This document shows, in pieces, positions 26,015 to 33,973 of a stretch of DNA of 46,063 bases (its first letter is position 1; every line of letters begins with the position of its first letter). The notes beneath the pieces were generated by a model. That model searched no databases. It saw nothing but the letters and a program-made list of their open reading frames with translations, and was not told where the DNA came from. Origin of the DNA: Planctomycetota bacterium (GTDB taxonomy: Bacteria > Planctomycetota > Planctomycetia > Gemmatales > Gemmataceae); NCBI GenBank assembly GCA_016195405.1, contig JACPZP010000119.1:1-46063 (forward strand), written 5' to 3'. The position numbers and the translations under genes are program-made.

Positions 26015-29000
26015 GCCGGTAAGGGTCCCGCGATTCTGTGCCAATTCGATGGAATCGGGCCAGACCCATGACGTGATGTTCGTGACGCCTTCCGCTTTGA
26101 TTTCCCCGGTCTTGCGATTGTAAAGTATCTTACCCCCAATGAATTGCTGCGGCGGCGCACCCGGCCCGCGAAGTTTGTAGAGGATCGTTGGGTTGCCGGG
26201 CGTCCCCTCGAAGATCACTAAGTCTTGGCTCTCGTCGTATTTCACCAGGTCCGCCGTGCCGTAAGCCTGCTCGGTGCGAAACGTCACATTCTTGCGGCCT
26301 TCCATCATTTGGCAGTTCTTGCCGTCCACAGGCCGCGTGAAAATGTGCAACCGCTCGCAGCGCAAATAAAAGCCGTCCTTGGGGGCCTTGTTCGGATTAA
26401 TCGGAACGTCGGGGTCGTCGCTCGGCAGATGGTAGACATTGACGTTGCCGTCAAACGTAGCGGTGCGCGACGTCGGGTCTTTGGTGTAGGTGGACATCCG
26501 ATTTTCAAAATCGATGCGGGTCAGCTTTCGCACCGGCCCTTTCGCAGGCGCTTTGTTGGGCGGTTGCATGGCTTTAGGATCGGGCTTAGCGCCGCCGCCG
26601 AAAATGGGAGCGTCGTCCGTGCCTGGAGCGATGTGATAGAAGCGCCCCGGTCCGACCGCGTTGGACCGACCGACCTCGTTGTCCATGTCCAATTGACCGC
26701 AAACGATCCGGTCAAACTGCTTGATTTTTTTCCGTTCATCGCGCTGATCATCTTCGACGTAGACCTTTTTGCTGCACAGAAGCTTTTCAACTTTGGCCGC
26801 CTGGCCTCCCTTTTGGCCCTCTTTGAAGGAGACGAAGCGGTCGAGGGTGACTTGCAGCGACTCGGCCAGCATCTTGCCGGTGTCTTGGTAGGCCTGGACG
26901 CCGCCCCCGCCCCCGGTCACCGCGCAATCAAACTCGGCGCTTCTGCCGTTGAAAAACATGTCTTTAGTCCAGTGAATCTTCAGGCGCGTGCCTGGCTTGA
27001 CCGGCTTGCCGCCCTCGAAGCTTGCGTTGCTCGGCATATCCATGGCCCCGGGGCCATCGACGGCGGCGGTGTTTTTGTCTTGGTCGATGGTCACGTTCGG
27101 CCCGATCAGGATTAGCTCTCCCAGTTGCAACTGCGCTTCTTGCCGGGCGTTGCCGTAGACGGTCAACTTATCGCCGTTTAGGTGGCGAACGAGCTTGAGT
27201 GCGTCGCCGACGATGTCGATGCCCTTGTCTTTGGGGTTCTCCGGTTCCTGGCGAACGTGCACGTCATCCCGAGCAAACAGGTCCCGGAGCATGTTCTTGT
27301 TGCCCTGTACGATGGCGTTCACGTCCACGTCGTTCGCCGTCAACACGATCGGCTTACGAGGGTTCGGGGCTTCTTGATTGGCCGCTTCCTGTTTGGCTGC
27401 TTCCTGGATGGGTGCACCTTGCTTGGGCGCATTTAGTTTGGGTGCATCGAGTTTGGCGGCCTGTTGGCCGCTGCTCGCGTTCTTGGGCATGAATTCAGTC
27501 GGATCCTTTTTCGCCCCCGGGCTGACGTCGACGACCGGCCGAGAAAGTGTTGGCAGCCCGATCTCCGGCTGCGCGATTTTCGGTTGCCCGATCACAGGCT
27601 GCGCGAACTCTGGCAACTTGCCTTCCGGAATGGGCTCGTATTTGAAGGAGATAATCATGTGGCGGCAATGCGGGATAATGAAGTCCTCGGAACGAGCGCT
27701 CACGTCACCGACCGCTTCGATCCGGTGCGGCCTGGTACGGCTTGTGCCGGAGGCTGCGATCTCGTTGCCTTGGACCTTCTCACTTTCGGCGGGCTTGACC
27801 GGCTCGGTCCAGACCTGGATGCGTTCGGCGTGCAGATGCTGTTTGCGCTCGTCGTCGATGAACCAAGCGTCGCCGGAGAGGGTCAGCAAGTCAAAGACCT
27901 TGTCGCCGTCGCGTACTTTTTTTGAAACCAACGTGTCTTTCCAAACGGCGTGCTGGGTGTAGACGGCTGTCGTCTTGTCGAAGAGGTCAAGATCTCCCGA
28001 AGGAGGCTGAAGTCTTGCCTTCGCATCAAGCTCGGCGGCCTTCACCTTGTCGAATATGTCAATTTGTCCGGGGCCGTAGGCGAATGCTTCTTGGCCGTTG
28101 CCGTTCTTGTCCGGGCCGACCAGGTGAAGCTCGAGGGCCTTGAACTTGTTGGCTTCTTTCACGGCGTTGAGTGGATTGCCTTTAAGAATGGTTTGGGCGC
28201 CTTTGCCTGGACCCGCGCAGAGGTATCGCAGCTCAGTGCTGTAAGTAACCAGGTTCTCGGTGTCCATGGTCAGAACGACATCCTCACCGGGCCGGGCGGT
28301 TGCGAGCGCAGTTTCGATCTCCCTGTCCCCGGTGGCGGCGTCACGCGGAACGTCGGGGTCTGCAGTTGCCCGGCGGCGGAACTGTAGTTCAAGATGATTG
28401 CAATCGAGTTGATCGGTCTTTCCGTGCTGGTGTTTCCGGGACACCTGAACCTGAGCAGGCGACCCCGGCGTGTCATCTGGTTTGCTCACCGGCGGGCTGT
28501 CAAACCAAGCCAGGTCGCGGATCAAATCGTAGTGGAACGGGCCGTTCGTAACGATTACCACCTGCGACTTCTCTGCGGGCTGGGGCTTGTCGCTTGGCTT
28601 GGCCGATGAAGCGCCCGAATTACTCTTGAATTCCTGACCGCCTGCAAGGAATCCGGAGCGGCTATCCACCCAGAGATGCATGTCGACGTTGCTCTGGAGC
28701 ACGATCAATTCGACTCCGCTCACGCCCTCATTCTTTCCCTTGGACGCGTTCTTGGCGGGCTTCTGCCGATTGGGCGCCGTCTCCGGCGACAGATGGACCT
28801 CCAGGCCCTGTGCCCGCACCGTGGTCGGCTTCGGCTGCGACTGCAAGTCGAGGAGTTGCACGTAACCATCGGACCATATTAGGTTCTTGTCCTCGCGGTA
28901 GAAAACCGGCGCGCTGGCGATGTGAACCTCGATGTCGTCATTCTTTTCCGCGGTGCGGCGATTGTTAGTCAAGGTGACGCCTCGGCTGCCGCGCAGCTCC

Positions 29001-29455
29001 ACGCCTTTGATCTTGCGGTTTGCCAGCTCCGTCCAGGACACGACCGGCTTATCGAGCGTCAAATAGGCGAATTCACAAACGATCGTGTTGATTTCCGGGT
29101 ACTTGGCGTCGCTGCGGCCCTTGGGAAACAGCGCGGCGCTCACGCCCGAAAACACAACCCTCCCATCCTGCATGATGTCAAACTGATCCGCCGCCATGAT
29201 CATCTTGCGTAGGCGCAGATCGAGGATGATTGGTCTATTGAGTTCCTCGCAATCGGGGCCGAACGCCATTTTGAGCTTTCTTTCGCTTTCCTGGTCTTGA
29301 TTCGGCTGCGGATCGCTGATTGGGCCCGGAAAAAACACTTCGGGTAATGGCGGTAGGCCGTCGATGCCGCCAAGGAAATAGGCATAGACGGAATATCCCA
29401 ACAGAAAGGTGAGGAGGCCCAAGGCCAGGATCAGCACGCGTTTCGGCGTCCACAC
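25931..29455 (-). CDS. Very large LptC/LptA-like (OstA-type) LPS transport protein
   Basis: A 1174-residue protein. A short cytoplasmic start and one membrane helix (about 5-27, LILALGLLTFLLGYSVYAYF) precede an LptC-like region (about 60-200). The rest is a long chain of beta-rich segments with repeated OstA/LptA character, for example DIVGDALKLVRHLNGDKLTV, TATFDGNVNVYHL and KYDESQDLVIFEGTPGNP. A Lys/Gln/Ala/Pro repeat linker (KLDAPKLNAPKQGAP) lies in the middle. I start at GTG 29455, with GGAG eight bases upstream; a TTG seven codons earlier lies at the edge of a repeat. Enterobacterial LptC and LptA are each under 200 residues. The gene follows kdsD and kdsC, the order of the E. coli lpt cluster, which supports a role in carrying LPS across the periplasm. 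No lptB follows. Confidence 0.75.
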   Translation of the reverse strand: MWTPKRVLILALGLLTFLLGYSVYAYFLGGIDGLPPLPEVFFPGPISDPQPNQDQESERKLKMAFGPDCEELNRPIILDLRLRKMIMAADQFDIMQDGRVVFSGVSAALFPKGRSDAKYPEINTIVCEFAYLTLDKPVVSWTELANRKIKGVELRGSRGVTLTNNRRTAEKNDDIEVHIASAPVFYREDKNLIWSDGYVQLLDLQSQPKPTTVRAQGLEVHLSPETAPNRQKPAKNASKGKNEGVSGVELIVLQSNVDMHLWVDSRSGFLAGGQEFKSNSGASSAKPSDKPQPAEKSQVVIVTNGPFHYDLIRDLAWFDSPPVSKPDDTPGSPAQVQVSRKHQHGKTDQLDCNHLELQFRRRATADPDVPRDAATGDREIETALATARPGEDVVLTMDTENLVTYSTELRYLCAGPGKGAQTILKGNPLNAVKEANKFKALELHLVGPDKNGNGQEAFAYGPGQIDIFDKVKAAELDAKARLQPPSGDLDLFDKTTAVYTQHAVWKDTLVSKKVRDGDKVFDLLTLSGDAWFIDDERKQHLHAERIQVWTEPVKPAESEKVQGNEIAASGTSRTRPHRIEAVGDVSARSEDFIIPHCRHMIISFKYEPIPEGKLPEFAQPVIGQPKIAQPEIGLPTLSRPVVDVSPGAKKDPTEFMPKNASSGQQAAKLDAPKLNAPKQGAPIQEAAKQEAANQEAPNPRKPIVLTANDVDVNAIVQGNKNMLRDLFARDDVHVRQEPENPKDKGIDIVGDALKLVRHLNGDKLTVYGNARQEAQLQLGELILIGPNVTIDQDKNTAAVDGPGAMDMPSNASFEGGKPVKPGTRLKIHWTKDMFFNGRSAEFDCAVTGGGGGVQAYQDTGKMLAESLQVTLDRFVSFKEGQKGGQAAKVEKLLCSKKVYVEDDQRDERKKIKQFDRIVCGQLDMDNEVGRSNAVGPGRFYHIAPGTDDAPIFGGGAKPDPKAMQPPNKAPAKGPVRKLTRIDFENRMSTYTKDPTSRTATFDGNVNVYHLPSDDPDVPINPNKAPKDGFYLRCERLHIFTRPVDGKNCQMMEGRKNVTFRTEQAYGTADLVKYDESQDLVIFEGTPGNPTILYKLRGPGAPPQQFIGGKILYNRKTGEIKAEGVTNITSWVWPDSIELAQNRGTLTGSFAFARHDANRQDEALPILGLVARNDR

Positions 29456-29473
29456 GGCAAGGACTCCATGGTG

Positions 29474-29549
29474 CAAGCCCGCAGGCGAGTCTTCGAGCCT
29501 GCGGGGTGTTCAAAGATCCCGCACGCACGAAGACTCGCGTGCGGGCTTG
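29474..29549. repeat. REPIN-like double hairpin, copy 2
   Basis: Two hairpins, cccgcaggc...gcctgcggg and cccgcacgc...gcgtgcggg, with loops gagtcttcga and acgaagactc that are complementary to each other. It occupies almost the whole gap between the kdsC stop and the lptC/lptA-like gene. Confidence 0.92.
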
Positions 29550-29553
29550 GGAT

Positions 29554-30066
29554 TTATGCATGCCTCGCGGTCACGTCAGTCCAGCGGTTCTGGGCTTTCA
29601 AGATCAACTCAACCGCTTCACGGACGGCGCCGCGGCCGCCGGGCAGGTCAGTCACGTAATGGGCGGCGGCGCGGACTTCCTCGCAGGCATCGGCGACGGC
29701 GACCGCCAAACCGGATTGCTTCAGTACGGGCAAATCAGCCAGGTCGTCCCCGACATACGCGGCTTGCTCCGGCGGGATCTGATTTTCCATAAGCAGACGT
29801 TTCCAGCCCTCGAGCTTGTTCTCCGCGCCCTGGACGACCGCGCTGATGCCGAGCTCCTTCGCTCGCCGTATTACGATCTCCGATTTCCGTCCGCTTAAGA
29901 TCGCCGCTTTCATTCCCAGGCCCGTCCAAATCTTTAATCCGGACCCATCGCGGACATGGAATGCTTTGATCTCCTCGCCCCGCTCGCTGTAAATAATGCT
30001 GCCGTCCGTCAACACGCCGTCAACGTCAATCACCAGCATTCGAATCCGCTCACACCGCTGTCGCAT
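29554..30066 (-). CDS. kdsC: 3-deoxy-D-manno-octulosonate 8-phosphate phosphatase KdsC
   Basis: A 170-residue HAD-superfamily phosphatase that releases Kdo from Kdo-8-phosphate. Motif I is LVIDVDGVLTDG, motif II LSGRKSE and motif III/IV AAYVGDDLADLPVL. It lacks a cap domain, as KdsC does, and its length is typical. I start at ATG 30066, preceded by GGTGAG at seven-base spacing, rather than GTG five codons upstream. It lies 42 bases after kdsD; that gap is a low-complexity cactcac-type repeat. Confidence 0.93.
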   Translation of the reverse strand: MRQRCERIRMLVIDVDGVLTDGSIIYSERGEEIKAFHVRDGSGLKIWTGLGMKAAILSGRKSEIVIRRAKELGISAVVQGAENKLEGWKRLLMENQIPPEQAAYVGDDLADLPVLKQSGLAVAVADACEEVRAAAHYVTDLPGGRGAVREAVELILKAQNRWTDVTARHA

Positions 30067-30108
30067 CGCATCACTCACCACTCACTCCTCACCACTCACT
30101 TCTTCCAA

Positions 30109-31149
30109 TCACGCCACGCGCATGACCCGCTCCGCCTCCTCGCGCGGCATGAGGCCGATCAGGTCGGTGATGTCGAGCAAGCCGATCGGGCGGCCGGCCA
30201 GGTCGACGACCGGCAGCTCGCTGATTTTGCGCTCCTTGAAGATCTCCAGGGCATCGATCACACGGGCGCCGGCGGCGACGTGGAAAGGCTCCGGCGTCAT
30301 CACCTCGGCGATCGCACGGTCGAGGGCGGCGTCGCGGCGCTGCTCGAACAGCCGGGCCAGGTCGCTGTCGGTGAACAGTCCACAGAGTTTTCCGTCATGG
30401 TCGGTCAGCATCACCGCGCCGGTTCGCCGGCCCAGACGGCGTGAGTGCGCGAAGACCTCGCGGACCGTCTCCTCAATGTGCGCCAATCGGAGGCTGTCCC
30501 CCTGGCGCATGATGGCGTCCACCTTGAGCAGCTTGCGGCCCAGGCTGCCGGCCGGATGAAAGCGAGCGAAATCCTCGTGGGTGAACTCGCGCATCTGGGA
30601 GAGCACGAAAGCGAGGGCATCGCCGACGGCGATCATCGCGGTGGTGCTGGTGCTCGGAGCCAGGCCGAGCGGGCAGACTTCCTCGAGCGGCCCGACAACC
30701 AGAGCGACATCGGCTTGATGGGCCAGTGTGCCTTGACCGTTGCTGGTGAGCGCGATCAGAGCAAGTGCCAGCTGCTTGAAGGACGGCAGCAGTCGGACGA
30801 TCTCTTCGCTCTCGCCGGAATGCGACAACGCCAGCACCACGTCGTGCTGGTGCAACATGCCGAGGTCGCCGTGGACGGCCCGGGTCGCATCCAAGACATA
30901 CGCGCGGGTGCCGGTGGAATTCAGAGTGCCGGCGATCTTCTGACCCACGTCCGCCGATTTGCCGGTGCCGGTGATGCAGACGCGCCCCGGACAACCGAAG
31001 ATCAACTCGACTGCTTGGAGGAAGGACTCATCGAGCCGGTCGGCGACTTGCTGAAGTGCCGCCGCCTCGCCGCGAACGATGGCCCGAGCGTAAGCCAGTC
31101 GCTCACGATCGCGGTCGCGATTTCGAGGGTTGTGAACCTGAAGCGTCAT
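30109..31149 (-). CDS. kdsD: D-arabinose 5-phosphate isomerase KdsD
   Basis: A 346-residue enzyme that makes arabinose 5-phosphate from ribulose 5-phosphate, the first step to Kdo. The N-terminal SIS domain (about 35-185) has ITGTGKSADVGQKIAGTLNS and LSHSGESEEIVRLLP; two CBS domains follow (about 220-340), ending VVDLAGRPIGLLDITDLI. The residues around FHPAGSLGRKLL between SIS and CBS are typical. I start at ATG 31149, with GAGAG upstream. It is the first gene of the kdsD-kdsC-lptC/A set. Confidence 0.94.
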   Translation of the reverse strand: MTLQVHNPRNRDRDRERLAYARAIVRGEAAALQQVADRLDESFLQAVELIFGCPGRVCITGTGKSADVGQKIAGTLNSTGTRAYVLDATRAVHGDLGMLHQHDVVLALSHSGESEEIVRLLPSFKQLALALIALTSNGQGTLAHQADVALVVGPLEEVCPLGLAPSTSTTAMIAVGDALAFVLSQMREFTHEDFARFHPAGSLGRKLLKVDAIMRQGDSLRLAHIEETVREVFAHSRRLGRRTGAVMLTDHDGKLCGLFTDSDLARLFEQRRDAALDRAIAEVMTPEPFHVAAGARVIDALEIFKERKISELPVVDLAGRPIGLLDITDLIGLMPREEAERVMRVA

Positions 31150-31216
31150 GCGGCTCTCGCGGTGCAGTGCAGCGTTCCGAACCAAGCTCTATAACGGAAA
31201 GTGCGGCGGCAGGGTA

Positions 31217-31273
31217 GGTCAGGATTCCAATCCGGACACACGAATTCCGCAGGCCACGATTGGAATCCTGACC
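31217..31273. repeat. 16-bp inverted repeat upstream of kdsD
   Basis: ggtcaggattccaatc (31217-31232) is exactly complementary to 31258-31273, with a 25-base spacer. It lies in the gap upstream of kdsD, where the operon promoter should be, and is probably another dispersed palindromic repeat. Confidence 0.85.
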
Positions 31274-31363
31274 TCCATATCATCGGCAAAAGAAACGTGC
31301 AGAGTCCAGTGGTGGGGGAGCTAGGTGGATTTGGGAGGACGAGGAAAGATGGGAGAAGTGTTC

Positions 31364-31413
31364 TGCCCGCTTGCGGCTCCGCATCTTCTTGTGTGCGAAG
31401 CCGCAAGCGGCAG
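31364..31413 (-). terminator. Hairpin just after the stop of the 31421 gene
   Basis: ctgcccgcttgcggct pairs with agccgcaagcggcag except for one bulged C, with about 18 bases between the arms. It begins eight bases past the stop of the minus-strand gene that ends at 31421. No T-run follows, so it may be a processing or stabilising stem, or a repeat, rather than an intrinsic terminator. Confidence 0.4.
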
Positions 31414-31420
31414 AGGTCTG

Positions 31421-32677
31421 CTATCGAGCCGTTAGCGTGAATGTTTCGTTCGCGGCCAGGTTGGTCGTGTTGCGGGCGCGCAAGCCCCAAGTGGGTGAGA
31501 CAACCTCATAAGTCAGCGCGCCGGTGGGCAGATTGTCTACGGCCGCGGTCATGTTGGGGCCGACGCGATAGGTTTTCTGGTTGACGACGAACAGCAGCTC
31601 TTCCGGGTACAGATTGACGAGGACGACCCGGCCGATCTGCGGCGAGGCGAGTGCGACGCGTTTCTCGGTCGGCGCCAGTTTTCCAAGGGCCTGCTCGATA
31701 GCGGCTAGTTTCGTTCGGATATCCTCCATCGCCGTCTTGTCAGCGCCGGCTGGAAACTCGACCGGTATGCGTGCTTTCAAGAGATCAAATGCCGTTCGCA
31801 GCTCGGTCAGGCCCTTCGAGACGACATTCATTTTCGCTTCGACATCCCTGGCCACATCGAGGCGGTGATCGATCAGGTCTTTTTCCCTAAGTTTCTTCAT
31901 CTGTGTCTTGATGTCGTCCATGTCACGGGCAATGCCTTCGAACGCCTTGGCCAGCCCTTTGTCCAGATTCTCCAGTTTTTCGAGAACCTTGTCCTTTTCT
32001 CCGCCGGCAAGAACCGCGGGCGGCGCGACGAACGGCGTTGCGGCCAGGAGCGAACAAACGGCGAGTGTCTTCCAGTTGCTCAACATGGGTGTCTCTCCAG
32101 AGTTTGAGGGCAGGTAAACCAAGGGAGTATCATCTCGAACCTCGACATTTCGAACTTCAACCGGTTGCACGTGATCCGGAAACGTCGGCGCCACAGCGGG
32201 CGGCTCAAGAAGTTGCGGCGGCGAAGGCAATTCCATCACCGGCGGCAATTCAACTTTCGGCAACTCAACCTTCCCTACGGGCGGCGTCACCACAGGCGGC
32301 AACGGCACCGGCGGCTCGACGACCGGCGGCTCCACGGAGGGTGGCTCGACAAGCGCCGGCAGCAGGGGCGGTTCCGGGGTCGTGATCTCGTTCTGAACCA
32401 GTTCGATCGGCTCGGGACTCGGAGGAGCAATGAGTTCCGGCTCCTCCGCGCTGGCAGCCTTGAATTTATGGGACGCGGCCAGTGACTGCAAGTTTTTTTC
32501 CGGTTGCGGAATCCGAGCCTGGTAGGCGCCCCAGCAGATCAAGCCCAACGAGAGACAGCCGAAGCTCCACAAGATCATGGCGATCCCCGGCGGAATCGCG
32601 CTCCGCTCGGTCGGCCGCTTGGGAGGGTGAAGACGAACCGGATGAAAGGGAGTTCCAGGAAGATCTGACAAGCTCAT
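31421..32677 (-). CDS. Proline-rich membrane protein continuing in frame into a coiled-coil secreted protein
   Basis: One uninterrupted frame of 418 residues. It starts at ATG 32677, with GGAGGG seven bases upstream. The first 197 residues contain a membrane helix (about 34-52, MILWSFGCLSLGLICWGAY) and a Pro/Val/Glu-rich TonB-like stretch (EPPVVEPPVPLPP). At residue 198 the frame reaches MLSNWKTLAVCSLLAATPFV, a textbook signal peptide, followed by a coiled coil (EKLENLDKGLAKAFEGIARD) and a small beta-rich domain. The second half could be its own gene starting at 32086 (see the site entry). If made as one chain, the inner signal would become a second membrane helix. I do not recognise the family. 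Confidence 0.7.
   Translation of the reverse strand: MSLSDLPGTPFHPVRLHPPKRPTERSAIPPGIAMILWSFGCLSLGLICWGAYQARIPQPEKNLQSLAASHKFKAASAEEPELIAPPSPEPIELVQNEITTPEPPLLPALVEPPSVEPPVVEPPVPLPPVVTPPVGKVELPKVELPPVMELPSPPQLLEPPAVAPTFPDHVQPVEVRNVEVRDDTPLVYLPSNSGETPMLSNWKTLAVCSLLAATPFVAPPAVLAGGEKDKVLEKLENLDKGLAKAFEGIARDMDDIKTQMKKLREKDLIDHRLDVARDVEAKMNVVSKGLTELRTAFDLLKARIPVEFPAGADKTAMEDIRTKLAAIEQALGKLAPTEKRVALASPQIGRVVLVNLYPEELLFVVNQKTYRVGPNMTAAVDNLPTGALTYEVVSPTWGLRARNTTNLAANETFTLTAR
32084..32100 (-). promoter_or_regulatory. Strong internal ribosome binding site and ATG
   Basis: GGAGAGACACCCATG reads on the minus strand with the ATG at 32084-32086. It sits exactly before an internal signal-peptide sequence in an already open frame. 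Use of this site would give a separate 221-residue exported coiled-coil protein (31421-32086). Confidence 0.7.
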
Positions 32678-32873
32678 ACGCGCGCCCTCCATTACCAATA
32701 AGAGCGGGCGTTATAGCGATGAGCGTGTAAGCGAGAAAGAGCAACTCGCGCAGCTTGAAGGCTGCGGCTACGAATTCATTTATTCACGACTGACACCCCG
32801 GTCCGGAAACGCATTTTTCGTCCATGCAACGAATCCCGCGTCGCGAAAGGGCCAACACGGGCGAATGCGGCCG

Positions 32874-33407
32874 CTAGTTCTCTTCATATTGGGCGATGCG
32901 GTTGACGGTTTCCTCGAATTCCTCACCCGGCTCGGCGCCGAAGCGGTATTCCATTAGAAACGCGTCCTCTCCCGAGTCTTCGTAGAACGCCCGCAATACG
33001 CGAACGGCGCGGAATTCCTGCCTGCGGAAGAAGAGCTGGGCTGGAAGATTGGTCTCGCGAACCTCGAGGGTGATACGCGTGCGGCGATGACTCGACAGCT
33101 TGCTGACCAATTTGGCGACCATTTGCGAGCCCACTCCGGAGCGCCTCCAGGCGGGATGCACCGCGAAATTGAGAATGTGCAGCTTGGCCTTGTGCAGCTC
33201 ATAGATCATGAAGCCGACGACTTTCTCGCCGTTCTCGGCCACCATGCCGATGCAGTTTCGTTGGCGGAGGCAGCGGAGGAAATCTTCTTCGGTCCAAGCG
33301 AACTCGAAGCTCTTCTGTTCGGTCTGCAGGACTTCGGGCATGTCACGGCGAATCATCCAGCGGATGTGAACGCGTGCTTGTTCCTTCTCGGTTCTGCCCG
33401 TGCTCAT
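32874..33407 (-). CDS. rimI: GNAT acetyltransferase, RimI-like
   Basis: A 177-residue GNAT protein. The acetyl-CoA binding loop is visible as LNFAVHPAWRRSGVGSQMV, preceded by VVGFMIYEL and followed by ITLEVRETNLPAQLFFRRQE, the pattern of RimI (N-alpha-acetyltransferase of ribosomal protein S18). Its length is close to RimI. I start at ATG 33407, preceded by GGGGAGGTCGTC; the frame stays open 42 codons further upstream only because of repeat DNA. Substrate assignment is by family resemblance. Confidence 0.83.
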   Translation of the reverse strand: MSTGRTEKEQARVHIRWMIRRDMPEVLQTEQKSFEFAWTEEDFLRCLRQRNCIGMVAENGEKVVGFMIYELHKAKLHILNFAVHPAWRRSGVGSQMVAKLVSKLSSHRRTRITLEVRETNLPAQLFFRRQEFRAVRVLRAFYEDSGEDAFLMEYRFGAEPGEEFEETVNRIAQYEEN

Positions 33408-33493
33408 GACGACCTCCCCTCGCCGCGGCGCGAAATGTCCCCTCCGTGGGGCGCAAGGGCTCCGCGTTTGCCTTGTTCCGATCCGATGTCGAG

Positions 33494-33514
33494 GGACGGA
33501 TTGGAAATCCGTCC
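33494..33514. repeat. Palindrome ggacggatt/aatccgtcc
   Basis: Nine-base perfect arms around a three-base loop, followed by tacg as part of a longer gtaggacg-type repeat. It is read as the spurious peptide TDFQSV on the minus strand upstream of rimI. Confidence 0.8.
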
Positions 33515-33904
33515 TACGAGCGAGGCAATTCAAGATGGGTCGAGTGGGGCGGTGCGGGACTTTCCCCCAATTCGCCGCCGGATATTAGCAATGCGGTCCG
33601 GTTGGCTCAAGACCAAGAAAAGAGGGGAGTCCGTTCCCCTGGTTCCAGCCTTCGTGGCTGCACAGCTTGGAGCTGCTCCGCTTGAGTAGTCGGTGGGAGT
33701 GAGTGCAAGATGGAGAGAGCATACCGACCTTCGGACCATTTAGCAAAAGATTTTTCCACAATGTTTACTTTTAACGCCTGTTGCTCAAATGCAATCGTTG
33801 CCGCTTCGGTTCGAGCGGCGTGATTCTTCTTTGTGTGCGATTGAAGGGCCCCTTATAGCAACTCTTCGAAACAGAGCAACGTGTCTTCTTCGCCGGCAAG
33901 ACTC

Positions 33905-33960
33905 GTAGGACGAATTTGCAATCCGTCCGCTCGACGGGACGGTTTGCATAACCGTCCTAC
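33905..33960. repeat. Imperfect 24-bp inverted repeat, same family
   Basis: gtaggacgaatttgcaatcc... at 33905-33928 pairs with 33937-33960 (ending ccgtcctac), with a few mismatches around an eight-base loop. It shares the gtaggacg and atccgtcc strings with the palindrome at 33494-33514. It lies 14 bases downstream of the stop of the DUF11-repeat gene (33974) on the minus strand. Confidence 0.85.
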
Positions 33961-33973
33961 TTTTGAAACAGAG

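Larger units (their letters stand above)
33408..33973. other. 566-base intergenic region with palindromic repeats
   Basis: This gap lies between the rimI start and the stop of the DUF11 gene. It holds two related palindromes (33494-33514 and 33905-33960). The stretch 33720-33850 is AT-richer and could carry the rimI promoter or the end of the DUF11 message. The open frames seen here are short or run antisense to rimI, and I do not support a gene. Confidence 0.55.

Noticed and set aside
33087..33689. 200-codon plus-strand frame over rimI and its upstream gap
   Set aside because: Antisense to a well-supported GNAT gene and partly made of repeat DNA.
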